A stretch of DNA of 11,782 nucleotides from NCBI GenBank assembly GCA_011773575.1, contig WVXJ01000184.1, positions 36,228 to 48,009 on the forward strand, in the 5' to 3' direction. This document shows positions 1-7,110 of the stretch, piece after piece. Every line of letters begins with the position of its first letter. The first letter of the stretch is position 1. The DNA comes from Armatimonadota bacterium (lineage in GTDB: Bacteria > Armatimonadota > Hebobacteria > Hebobacterales > WVXJ01). Made by a program: the position numbers and the translations under genes. A model generated the notes under the pieces. It was not told where the DNA came from. It made no database searches and saw only the letters and a program-made list of their open reading frames with translations.

Positions 1-30
1 TGTGCCGGAAGGCAGGGTGAGGGTCAGTTC
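1..30. repeat. 30-bp perfect repeat, copy at left edge
   Basis: These 30 bases are identical to 3462-3491 and encode the same stretch (LTLTLPSGT region) of two LolA-like paralogues. Identity breaks immediately after base 30 and may continue beyond the window edge. Confidence 0.9.
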
Positions 31-978
31 GGCTTCGCTTACAGGAACATTTATCTGGAAATCGTCGGCAAAGGTCGTAACTTCGTCAATCGTCTTGTAA
101 TATTCTCCTGTTTCTTTATCCAGCTGGTACTGCTTGTAGGAAACTTTGGCCGGCCCCCACAAGTCAGCGCCATATTCTCGCACCTCGACATCTGACTCCC
201 ATGACAGTATCTTTTCGGTATGATCACCGCCCTGCACCCAACCTCTCGCACGGGGAATGGTGAATCCCTTCGTCGGATTCAACCAAAACCAAGTGGGGCG
301 GGTGGAGTACTTGCTTGTTAATACAATCTCGACAATTATGCACTCATCACCATTCAGTGTCTCCCGGCCGACAATCCGCGGTGCGCTTCTGGTTATTGAA
401 GACGGTAGTGTAGGGTGGGGCCATTTATCTGTTTCCATCAGACCATGGGCCGGCTTACTATGGCCTATATCTACCCCCACAACTGCAGCTTCCCTATAGT
501 CTTGAAAGACGGATCGTCCAGAGTGCGACTTCATATCGTTTGGATCAGATATAGTAGCCTTATCCTCTTCTAATCTGACCGTTTTCTCGCCGTCATAGGA
601 TGATTCTCTCCTGAAGGTGTCTGGTTTCCATACTCGCGCTCCAGTATATTCTGGTGGAATGCCTGGAGTGTTCTGTAGATATTTCGTAACTGAAGACAAT
701 CTGAATTTGTCTCCTGAAAAGGCTATCTGGTGCTTGGTTTCTGTTTCCCTGACCCCGCCGTCATTCATCCTTGACCAAGAACGACGTGTGACTTGGCCTT
801 TGCCGGACTGGATGGCGGCGACCGCATTTCGACTTCCCTCCACCACCACCGGCAACTGGGCCTGATCATCTGAAGCAGTGAAGGAATCCGAAGTCGATCT
901 CGAATCGGTCGTCCATAAATAGGCGCCGACCGCAAGCAAGACAAGTAGCAGCAACAAGCCAAGGGCACTCTTCTTCAT
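1..978 (-). CDS. LolA-like exported protein, 3' end off the window
   Basis: Uninterrupted frame of 326 codons from an ATG at 978 to the left edge; the C-terminus is outside the window. The start is chosen because a strong AGGAGGT sits 8 bases upstream; an in-frame ATG at 996 lacks such a site. Residues 1-22 are a short basic start plus a hydrophobic segment (signal peptide or anchor), so the rest should be extracytoplasmic. It is a clear paralogue of the gene at 3417-4412. Shared blocks include QSGKGQVT, YDGEK, IVGRE-LNG-EC, a W-F-W segment before KGFT, LWGPAKV, TGEYYK, INVPxSExELTLTLPSGT. The pattern of beta-strand-like repeats ending in a PSGT motif resembles LolA-type (outer-membrane lipoprotein-sorting) proteins. 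That family call is from memory of the pattern, and a lipoprotein-carrier function is not shown. It follows a gatB remnant with a 143-base gap. Confidence 0.8.
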   Translation of the reverse strand, partial: MKKSALGLLLLLVLLAVGAYLWTTDSRSTSDSFTASDDQAQLPVVVEGSRNAVAAIQSGKGQVTRRSWSRMNDGGVRETETKHQIAFSGDKFRLSSVTKYLQNTPGIPPEYTGARVWKPDTFRRESSYDGEKTVRLEEDKATISDPNDMKSHSGRSVFQDYREAAVVGVDIGHSKPAHGLMETDKWPHPTLPSSITRSAPRIVGRETLNGDECIIVEIVLTSKYSTRPTWFWLNPTKGFTIPRARGWVQGGDHTEKILSWESDVEVREYGADLWGPAKVSYKQYQLDKETGEYYKTIDEVTTFADDFQINVPVSEAELTLTLPSGT

Positions 979-1121
979 CGAAGCAGACCTCCTCATGTGT
1001 CTTGAGATGTAAAACACTTACGGCTCTATGAGATGATGCTGCTATAAGGGATCACGAGGATATTGGGAACCGGTGTACTCTTTGTGCGCTCACATAACAG
1101 TTACCCTATTGGAGCCTGGTA

Positions 1122-1250
1122 TTATTCACCGGCGAGGAGATCTTTTAGTATCTTCCGGACGACTTGGGCGTCGGCGCGGCCGCGGGTCTGTTTCATCACC
1201 CGGCCGATGAGGGGGAGAGGACTTTTTCGTTGCCGGCGCGGTATAAGGCG
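1122..1250 (-). pseudogene. gatB: gatB 3'-end remnant, frameshifted
   Basis: The minus strand encodes the C-terminal tail of GatB, the subunit of the Asp/Glu-tRNA amidotransferase whose tail domain contacts tRNA. YRAGNEKVLS is read in one frame and IGRVMKQTRGRADAQVV to LLAGE-stop in the next. Compared with the copy at 7111-7270, one base is missing in the G run at about 1209-1215, which causes the frame change. The match ends at the gatB stop codon (1122-1124) and begins near 1244. Two stretches are identical to the other copy: 1214-1244 and 1177-1200. It starts about 40 bases after the stop of the broken CcdA gene. It is far too short to function (about 40 of roughly 480 residues). The GatB assignment rests on the recognisable family C-terminal motif (YRAG-EK, VG/MGQVMK, T-GKAN/RAN). 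Confidence 0.75.
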
Positions 1251-1288
1251 TTGAAGGCGGTATTCGCTGAGCGGATTTCCAACATTTC

Positions 1289-1878
1289 TCACGGAATTGC
1301 GCTGAAGACGAGGAAGCAGCCCAGCGCGATGAAAAAGACGGCGGTACCCAACTTCACTGTTGCGATGTTTTCTTTTGAAATGCGGGCGAGCCTGTCGGAA
1401 GTCGTACCACCATAAGCCAATAGAAAGCTGGCCACCAGCGGCAATATGAACATGAGGTTGTAGAGGCCGAGGAAGAACAACCCGCGACTTCTCAATCCTT
1501 CCTGGCTGGTGACAAAGGTAATGGTGGGAAGATATACCTGACCTGTGCAAGCCAGTTCCAGTATGGAAACAATTAGCCCGGCAGCAAAGGCGGCCAACAC
1601 TAACCTGGGCGCGGCCATGCTGGTGCGCAGAGTTTGGTGTTTCGAATATCGAAGTACTCGGCTTCGATCTTGCAGCCGATCTTGTCCTCCAGAAGGCTAA
1701 GGTTTTCCTGCTCCACAGGTTCGCAGTATCCACAATCTGGGGAGGCGAAGACGAAGATGCGGATGATAATCGTCTGTTGGGCATATACCGGGGCAAGTGA
1801 ACACGCGAGCGCAATCAACAACAATGTGACGAGACATCCTCTGAGCGAAGGCACTTGGCGCGCCGTTTCTCTGCGCAC
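1289..1878 (-). pseudogene. Trx-CcdA thiol-disulfide transporter, internal deletion
   Basis: Two adjoining pieces in different frames. The 5' piece (1878-1600, GTG start, 92 codons) has a signal peptide (hydrophobic residues about 16-33) and a thioredoxin-like start with FVFASPDCGYC (CxxC at residues 49 and 52) and EAEYFDIRN, then ends after a nonsense tail. The 3' piece (1618-1289) resumes with the second half of a CcdA/DsbD-like membrane domain: ELACTGQVYLPTI, a YNLMFILPL segment, three hydrophobic stretches, stop at 1289. In intact relatives a full Trx domain and about three more membrane segments lie between these parts, so the junction near 1620-1640 is an internal deletion with a frame change. 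The intact protein would move reducing power across the membrane. It begins 4 bases after the C39/DUF1573 gene, so the two were cotranscribed. An in-frame TAG lies six codons before the GTG. Expression of the 3' piece from ATG 1618 is possible but has no ribosome site. Confidence 0.75.
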
Positions 1879-1882
1879 TGTC

Positions 1883-3304
1883 CTATAGGTCCTCTACGAA
1901 CCCACTCACAGGAACTCTGAGCAGAGGTTGGTCGGGGTCGCCGAGATGGATGACTATCTCACTTTTGATCCTGCCAGGAGGAGCAGTATCTTTGAGTGCG
2001 ACAATGATGAGATACTCCTTGTCCCTGATCTGAGGGCTCGCTTCTATTGAGACATAATCAAGTGGGTTGTCTATCTTCTCTATCTTCAGTGGTCGGGCGT
2101 TGTCTGCGGATATTGTTACAGTCGCCTTCTTCTCCATTCCTTTGCCGACAAAGCCAAAAAAGATCGTCTTGGGAAAGCAGTCAATCGTACTCTTTATCCT
2201 GGCAGTAATGGGCACCTCAATCTGCGGCTGTTTGGGATGGTTTGTATGGAGCGTGATTGCGCTCGTGAATTCGCCTGCCGGGAGGTCGGGGTTCAAAGTC
2301 ACGGTTACCAGATACCCGGTACGCTTCTCATCTTTGATTTGCGCATATGTCGCGGTTATGAACGGAGAATCGGGAAGAACTTCTTTCACCATAAGCGAAC
2401 CGTCTCCGGGGTCTTTGACGTACATCTCCCGTTTGGCGCCCTCACGCAATTTGAGTTCTCCGAAATCGAGACGTCGTGGCGACAGGAGCACCTTGCTGGA
2501 TTTAACGAAAACCCCGACCTCTATTTGCGCCAGTGGTGATATCGGGTCGTTTGAGTGAACATAAAGGACCTTCACTTGTTCGCTCTGGAGGTCAGTTGTA
2601 TCGAATGATATCAATATCTCTCCTCTGCCGTCTGGCGGGATAGTCTTCTCTGATGTCTCGGCCTCCATGCAAGCGCACGATGAGCGCGCACCCGAAATGA
2701 GCAAGTCTTCTTCGCCGACGTTCCCAAACCCGAGGACATGCTCTATTATCTGTCCTTCGTCAGCTACACCGAGATCGCAATAATACTCATCGAACCTTAC
2801 ATCCGGCCCTTTGGCATCTATGCTGGGAAAAAGCCCGTCCTCCTGAGAAATCAACAGCGCAAAGCCTGAGAAAACCTCTCTGAAATCTTCTATGGATACG
2901 ATCTCTGCTTCACCGGGCGGGTTCGTTATTCGGAGGCCGTCAACGCCTCCATTTTCAACCACAACGAAGTGATTACCCCAAAGATGAGCAACGGCCGGCA
3001 CTTCGAGTTTCGCAAGATCCTCCACTCCTATTTTCATACCTACTGCCTTGAGCCCCTTTTCCTTGGCCGCATTGTACAGGCCGGCCAGAGAAGTGCCAGT
3101 CTCATCGGTACTGGAGAGACGAACGAGTTCGTCAAGGTCTGTCTCTATTCCGAGCTGTTGACAGATAACGAGCAGGCATTTGGGACCGCACAAGGCATCC
3201 GACTCCGCGCTGCAATCGAAGGCAGAATGCGCAGACGACACAACCAGACATGAAACAAGAGACACAAGTCCTATCAGGCAAACCCTGTTCAATAGACGGT
3301 TCAT
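1883..3304 (-). CDS. Secreted C39 peptidase-like domain with DUF1573/Ig-like repeats
   Basis: 473 residues. ATG at 3304 with AGGAGGG 11 bases upstream. Residues 1-28 form a signal peptide, either type I (cleavage near HSA-F) or a lipobox LVSC at 16-19. Residues about 30-154 look like a peptidase C39 domain: CGPKC with putative nucleophile Cys39, GTSLAGL, a WGNHFVVVENG block with His112, ITNPPG at 126-131, and a final FSGFALLIS. Residues about 168-268 are a DUF1573 domain (SSCACM with Cys210/212, PPDGRGEI, FDTTDL, HSNDP), followed by two further Ig/ASH-like repeats (272-370 and 374-470). C39 domains of bacteriocin ABC transporters cut double-glycine leaders; here the domain has no transporter and lies outside the cytoplasm. 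The cassette also encodes a double-glycine Cys-rich protein (4455-4847), a plausible substrate by inference. Oddities: Asn128 stands where C39 enzymes have Asp, and no Gln is seen six residues before Cys39, so activity is uncertain. Confidence 0.82.
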   Translation of the reverse strand: MNRLLNRVCLIGLVSLVSCLVVSSAHSAFDCSAESDALCGPKCLLVICQQLGIETDLDELVRLSSTDETGTSLAGLYNAAKEKGLKAVGMKIGVEDLAKLEVPAVAHLWGNHFVVVENGGVDGLRITNPPGEAEIVSIEDFREVFSGFALLISQEDGLFPSIDAKGPDVRFDEYYCDLGVADEGQIIEHVLGFGNVGEEDLLISGARSSCACMEAETSEKTIPPDGRGEILISFDTTDLQSEQVKVLYVHSNDPISPLAQIEVGVFVKSSKVLLSPRRLDFGELKLREGAKREMYVKDPGDGSLMVKEVLPDSPFITATYAQIKDEKRTGYLVTVTLNPDLPAGEFTSAITLHTNHPKQPQIEVPITARIKSTIDCFPKTIFFGFVGKGMEKKATVTISADNARPLKIEKIDNPLDYVSIEASPQIRDKEYLIIVALKDTAPPGRIKSEIVIHLGDPDQPLLRVPVSGFVEDL

Positions 3305-3416
3305 ATTTCTGATCTCCCTCCTGATTTTCGGACACTTTCATAGATGCGAGTGCTGGGCATGGAGTGATTCAAACCCAGCGAGGATAACTTCGGAGGAAAG
3401 AATACGCTACGAGGTC

Positions 3417-4412
3417 TTACGGCACGGTATAAGTCTCTTCCAGCAACTCGTCAGTCACCTTTGTGCCGGAAGGCAGGGTGAGGGTCAGTTCCTCTTCGCT
3501 TATGGGAACATTTATCTGCAAATCGCTGGCATAGGTCGTGACGATTTCGTAGCGTTTGTAGTATTCGCCCGTCTCTCGACCCATTGCGTACCCAGACATG
3601 GTCACCTTGGCAGGCCCCCAGAGGCTATCTGTATACTGGCGCACATCCGCCTCTAAATCCACCAGCAAGGTCTTCTCTTGGTACGGCCCTCCTTGCGCCC
3701 AGACTTGAACCTGCGGCACTGTGAATCCTTTTTGAGGGTCAACCCAAAACCGGAACCAATTCTGGGAGGTTCCCCCGCTTTTGGTCGGCCCGTAATCTAA
3801 AACCTCGACAACGATGCACTCACTGCCGTTCAAGACCTCTCGCCCGACAATCCGTGGGGGCTCCCGGCTAACGCCCGGTCCGATATTGCCGAAGTTGCCT
3901 ATGTCCATCAAGACATAGTTAACAACCTTCACATGCATGTAGTTGCTGAATGCGTGCCTACCGGCATTAGTGCTCTCATCGCCCCGGAATGCTTGATTCG
4001 TGTCGAGAAGGTACCATACTGCCTTCTCTCCATCGTAGGCAACCTTCTCGGTCCGAACAGTGCCGGGCGCCACCAACGCTGTACCAGTCGGCAGAGGTGT
4101 CCATCTAACGTTCTTCAAGAGCTTGCTGGTTGTTTCCGTCTTGAACTTATTGCCTGAGAAGGCTACTGTGTTAGTCGCATCTGACTCCGAAACGCTTCCG
4201 TCCTCCGAGAAGTTGCGGGAGTAAACAGTAACCTGTCCTTTCCCGCTTTGGACAGATTCAGCCGCGTTACGACACCCCTCCAGCACCACCGAAATCTCAT
4301 CTTCCACCTCAAGAGTATCCACCGCGAACGAAGTCCTGTCCAGCGGCCAAAGAAGAACCGCGGCCACTGCAGTGACTGCCAGCGTCACCATCAAGCATGT
4401 TGTAATCTTCAT
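3417..4412 (-). CDS. LolA-like exported protein
   Basis: 331 residues, ATG at 4412 with AAAGGAG 9 bases upstream. A hydrophobic segment at residues 5-22 acts as signal peptide or anchor. The rest has the features of a LolA-like beta-rich protein: SGKGQVT at 56-62, AFSGNKFKTE at 84-93, YDGEKAVWYL at 126-135, IVGREVLNGSEC at 188-199, FRFWVDPQKGFTVP at 220-233, LWGPAKV at 264-270, and INVPISEEELTLTLPSGT near the C-terminus. It is the closest relative of the partial gene at 1-978 and more distant from the pair at 7348-9458. It lies 42 bases after the small Cys-rich protein gene, the same slot as the LolA-like gene in the right cassette. Substrate and function are unknown; a role in binding a lipidated or hydrophobic partner is only a fold-based guess. 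Confidence 0.8.
   Translation of the reverse strand: MKITTCLMVTLAVTAVAAVLLWPLDRTSFAVDTLEVEDEISVVLEGCRNAAESVQSGKGQVTVYSRNFSEDGSVSESDATNTVAFSGNKFKTETTSKLLKNVRWTPLPTGTALVAPGTVRTEKVAYDGEKAVWYLLDTNQAFRGDESTNAGRHAFSNYMHVKVVNYVLMDIGNFGNIGPGVSREPPRIVGREVLNGSECIVVEVLDYGPTKSGGTSQNWFRFWVDPQKGFTVPQVQVWAQGGPYQEKTLLVDLEADVRQYTDSLWGPAKVTMSGYAMGRETGEYYKRYEIVTTYASDLQINVPISEEELTLTLPSGTKVTDELLEETYTVP
3462..3491. repeat. 30-bp perfect repeat, internal copy
   Basis: Identical to bases 1-30. It lies within the 3' part of the LolA-like gene at 3417-4412, in the same reading frame as the edge copy. Flanking codons are similar but not identical. Confidence 0.9.
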
Positions 4413-4454
4413 GGAATCATTCTCCTTTCCCTCCCCCTTCTGTTTCCAGCCCGA

Positions 4455-4847
4455 TTACTCGCACGGGCTGTGATACCAGATTGACAATACCGGGCCTGTG
4501 TTATGACAGAAGTTCAAAAGCTCGTTACAAACACACTCATACTGCCGAGCGCATTCCTCCGGATCACCTAATGAACACTGATTTCCTGAAGCGTGCAAGC
4601 CACAGTCTTCCACTACCGACTCAGTCTGGCTGAACTGCGGGCAGTAAACTTGGCTAGATGATCTGCAATACTGGTCGACACATTCCACTTTCTCTCCGCA
4701 TCGCCAATACAGCCTGCATCTAATACAGCCACCTTCTACCTTTGCCATGTCATCTATCGTAAGCACGGATGCGGCTTGGGTGGTGATACTAAGAATACCC
4801 AACATCAACGCGGCCAAAAGAAACACTAGCAATGTCGCTCTCTTCAT
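4455..4847 (-). CDS. Small Cys-rich exported protein with double-glycine leader motif
   Basis: 130 residues, ATG at 4847; AAAGGA and AAGGAG lie just upstream. Residues 1-26 are a typical Sec signal peptide (MKR start, hydrophobic core, TTQA-A cleavage region). Next comes LTIDDMAKVEGG at 29-40, which fits the double-glycine leader pattern (Leu -12, Thr -11, Asp -8, Met -7, Val -4, Gly -2, Gly -1), followed at once by Cys41. The remaining 90 residues carry 13 cysteines with no recognised fold. The protein at 9520-9924 has the same design and the same cassette position, but its core does not align. The gene lies between the CBM9-TPR and LolA-like genes (92- and 42-base gaps) and upstream of the C39-like gene, so leader removal by that protein is a reasonable inference. 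It could instead be a disulfide-rich secreted protein in which the GG is not cleaved. No homologue is recognised. Confidence 0.8.
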   Translation of the reverse strand: MKRATLLVFLLAALMLGILSITTQAASVLTIDDMAKVEGGCIRCRLYWRCGEKVECVDQYCRSSSQVYCPQFSQTESVVEDCGLHASGNQCSLGDPEECARQYECVCNELLNFCHNTGPVLSIWYHSPCE

Positions 4848-4939
4848 CTCCTTATCCTTTCACGAATATTATTCTTCATACGGGCCTCATAAAGAAACAA
4901 ATCCGTAATCCGCCCCGCACAACTGACCGGCGCTCCCGC

Positions 4940-6895
4940 CTACCTTTGTGCAGATAGGATTTGACTATGGACTGCTGCTCGACCCGCTATTTGGCTATCC
5001 GGAGACAAGCGCTGTGCATCTTCGTAAAGCCTTAACGCCTTGTCGTATTGCCGAAAATGGAAGCCCAACACGTTACCGGCGCCCAGCGCCGCCTTGGCGC
5101 GCGTTTCCAGGGCGAATGCGGAAGATTCTGCTACGCTCGTATATCGCTTCAGCGCCGCGTCATACTTACCCTGCTCCACATACAGGTCTCCAAGCATAAC
5201 GCCGGCATAGCCGGCCTCGTAGAGCGTGGGATGCCATTGAAGAACGCTTTTCAGCATTTGCTCCGCTTCTCTTGCATCACCTTCCTGTTGACTTTCTTGT
5301 GCCAGATGCATCCGCACCTCCGCAGTGCGGTGGTGGGCCGGAAACCTAGTAAGCATTTCGCGCATATACATCTTCGCCTGCGAGGGTTCTCCTCTGTCAA
5401 ACCAGGCGGTGACCAGCAGGCTCAGATGATCTGCGGTAATGAAGTCTTGCAACTGTCCGCTCGAAGTAGACTCAGTCAATACCTCTACCACGAGGTCGGT
5501 TTCGCCGATTTCAAGAAGTTCGTTGCAGACCACATAGAGTTCGTCGGCGAGGAGGGAACCCACCGAGGAATTGCCGATTCCTGCAGACAAAGCGCGGCGC
5601 AATTCCTCTACCGCGGAATGCAGATCCGCCTCAGAGTGGTAGGAACTTGCTATTGCCAGCCGAAGCAGTCCTGCAGCGGAAGGGTCTTCGCATACAGCAA
5701 CGACATCAGCCAGTCTTACACGTGCTGAGGCCGCTCCGAGCCTGCGTTTGAGCAATTCAGCCAACTGCAATGCCGCCGCATGTTTAGCGGAGATTTCCTC
5801 TACATCAGCATGGAGGAATGATTCGCATAATGAAATGGATTCCTCGAACCGGCCAACCTCATAGAACAACTGCGACAGTGCGAGAACTGCGGGTCCGGTG
5901 TTTGCATCAACCCGACCCTCAACGAAGGCTTTCTTGTAGGCCTGCTCAGCCTTCTCGTACTCTCCATACGCGACGTGTGTATGACCCGTCCAAAGCTGTG
6001 CATGAGTTACTTGTGCGGCGTCTTCCGAACCCGCAATCAGCGCTTCCAGTTGAGAGAGGCTTGCGGTGTAAGACTTCCGATCGGCCGCTGTGTCGTTCTC
6101 GGCGAACTTCACCGTCTGCTGTGCATCCAGCAGTTTTACGATTCCAAATGTGGCCGTATTCTTGGTCTCCGCCACCCCTATCTCCGCCATCCCCGGCGTC
6201 AGCTCAACCAAACCCTGATACTCGGTGATGTCACTGTCACTAATCCGATAAGAAAAACCCATCGCCAAATCCGCCCTGGGGGGCATTCCGATCTCAGCCC
6301 ATGGAATAGCGGCTTCACAGACCCAGGCGCCGCCTCTCTTTTGCGCGGCCACAGCAGTTATGCTCGGCACTTCGCATGGAGCATTGGGGCCCTGCCAGCA
6401 ATAGGTGATCGTCTTCCCGAGATACAGCGCCAAGCCGAATTCACGATCATCCTCAGCATATCCCCCTTCCTTCTTGTCCAGCTTGGGGTCGAGTGCAATC
6501 TGTATACTGTCATCAGACCAAATGTATGACGGGTCAAACTGATTCTGGGAAAACACGTCGTCTTCAATATCGGCCGCGAAGTAGAAGAACTCTTCATCCC
6601 AACCAAGCCAAAGTCTTCCCGAGCAATCCAGCGGTCCTGCCCAACGAGGGTACTGCTTCACATGCGCGGGATCGGTGCCCAGCCGCAGCGGTGACAGGTT
6701 CGTCCACTCATCCAGCCGGCCGTCTATGGTTGGGGGTTGGCTGAGACGCGCAACTCCCCATGTGAGATTGGCGGAAGATGGTTTCGTTGTAGTGACGGCG
6801 AAAAGTGGCGAACTGAGGATGACAATCGGGCAAAACAAAAGCGCGATGGCCGATGGCCTGCAAGATAGTTGCTTTGGAAAAGCCCCCCTACTCAA
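4940..6895 (-). CDS. Secreted CBM9-like and TPR-repeat protein
   Basis: 651 residues from a TTG at 6895. This start is supported by GCGGAGG 6 bases upstream, and by an in-frame TAG five codons upstream that excludes a longer product. Residues about 14-34 are a signal peptide. Residues about 45-255 resemble a family 9 carbohydrate-binding (CBM9/DOMON-like) domain: PPTIDGRLDEWTNL, LWLGWDEEFFYFAADIEDD, WSDDSIQIALDP, REFGLAL, CEAAIPWAEIG, and GFSYRISDSD. The rest is helical TPR-type repeats, clearest at 295-360 and 490-650 (GEYEKAEQAYKKAF, QGKYDAALKRYTSVAE, RQYDKALRLYEDAQRL). The likely place of action is the periplasm or cell surface, binding glycans or acting as a scaffold; no catalytic residues are seen. 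It opens the left cassette behind a promoter at 6947-6975. The paralogue at 9998-11782 shares the whole architecture and a perfect 62-bp stretch. Confidence 0.85.
   Translation of the reverse strand: MSRGAFPKQLSCRPSAIALLFCPIVILSSPLFAVTTTKPSSANLTWGVARLSQPPTIDGRLDEWTNLSPLRLGTDPAHVKQYPRWAGPLDCSGRLWLGWDEEFFYFAADIEDDVFSQNQFDPSYIWSDDSIQIALDPKLDKKEGGYAEDDREFGLALYLGKTITYCWQGPNAPCEVPSITAVAAQKRGGAWVCEAAIPWAEIGMPPRADLAMGFSYRISDSDITEYQGLVELTPGMAEIGVAETKNTATFGIVKLLDAQQTVKFAENDTAADRKSYTASLSQLEALIAGSEDAAQVTHAQLWTGHTHVAYGEYEKAEQAYKKAFVEGRVDANTGPAVLALSQLFYEVGRFEESISLCESFLHADVEEISAKHAAALQLAELLKRRLGAASARVRLADVVAVCEDPSAAGLLRLAIASSYHSEADLHSAVEELRRALSAGIGNSSVGSLLADELYVVCNELLEIGETDLVVEVLTESTSSGQLQDFITADHLSLLVTAWFDRGEPSQAKMYMREMLTRFPAHHRTAEVRMHLAQESQQEGDAREAEQMLKSVLQWHPTLYEAGYAGVMLGDLYVEQGKYDAALKRYTSVAESSAFALETRAKAALGAGNVLGFHFRQYDKALRLYEDAQRLSPDSQIAGRAAVHSQILSAQR
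6654..6715. repeat. 62-bp perfect repeat, internal copy
   Basis: Identical to 11721-11782, including third codon positions. It encodes the LDEWTNLSPLRLGTDPAHVK part of the CBM9-like domain. Adjacent sequence on the lower-coordinate side diverges at once (TAC against TGG just outside). Confidence 0.95.
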
Positions 6896-6946
6896 TCCAA
6901 GCCTCCGCTATCCGACTTTTGCAATCAGAACAACTAAGCGATAATC

Positions 6947-6975
6947 AGAATAGTATATCGCCCCTGCCCTGTCAA
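6947..6975 (-). promoter_or_regulatory. Sigma-70-type promoter of the left cassette
   Basis: On the minus strand TTGACA (6970-6975, perfect -35) is followed after 17 bases by TATTCT (6947-6952, 4 of 6 for -10). Transcription would start near 6940, giving a leader of about 45 bases before the TTG start at 6895. It lies in the 215-base gap between the gatB remnant and the CBM9-TPR gene, where the left operon would be expected to begin. Confidence 0.6.
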
Positions 6976-7036
6976 ATGCCGACGCCCAAAGGCTTGGTAC
7001 TGCACGCCGGTGCTGCCCCAAATCAGCAGCAAACAC

Positions 7037-7045
7037 ATTATACCA
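7037..7045 (-). promoter_or_regulatory. Extended -10 promoter element
   Basis: TGGTATAAT on the minus strand is a perfect extended -10 (TGnTATAAT). No good -35 lies at 16-18 bases, but extended -10 promoters may not need one. It would start transcription near 7030, upstream of the promoter at 6947-6975, giving a leader of about 135 bases for the CBM9-TPR gene. Confidence 0.4.
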
Positions 7046-7110
7046 TACGGGGCCAGAAAACCCTCCTACCAAGGGACGAATTTCATCCATTCTTGTGCCG
7101 AGGCAGAACA

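Noticed and set aside
765..968. Minus-strand frame of 67 residues near the start of the left LolA-like gene
   Set aside because: It is out of frame with the real gene, which reads through this region from the ATG at 978 with a strong ribosome site.
1251..1814. Open minus-strand frame upstream of the gatB tail (230 residues in all with the tail)
   Set aside because: It runs antiphase through the Trx and CcdA pieces, has no recognisable domain, and only its last 40 or so residues (the gatB tail) make sense.
3180..3656. Plus-strand open frame of 158 residues across the gap between two genes
   Set aside because: It overlaps the 5' end of the C39 gene and the 3' end of the LolA-like gene in antisense and shows no family features.
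5048..5728. Plus-strand open frame of 226 residues
   Set aside because: It lies wholly antisense to the TPR part of the CBM9-TPR gene, has no domain or ribosome site, and its composition is that of a mirror frame.
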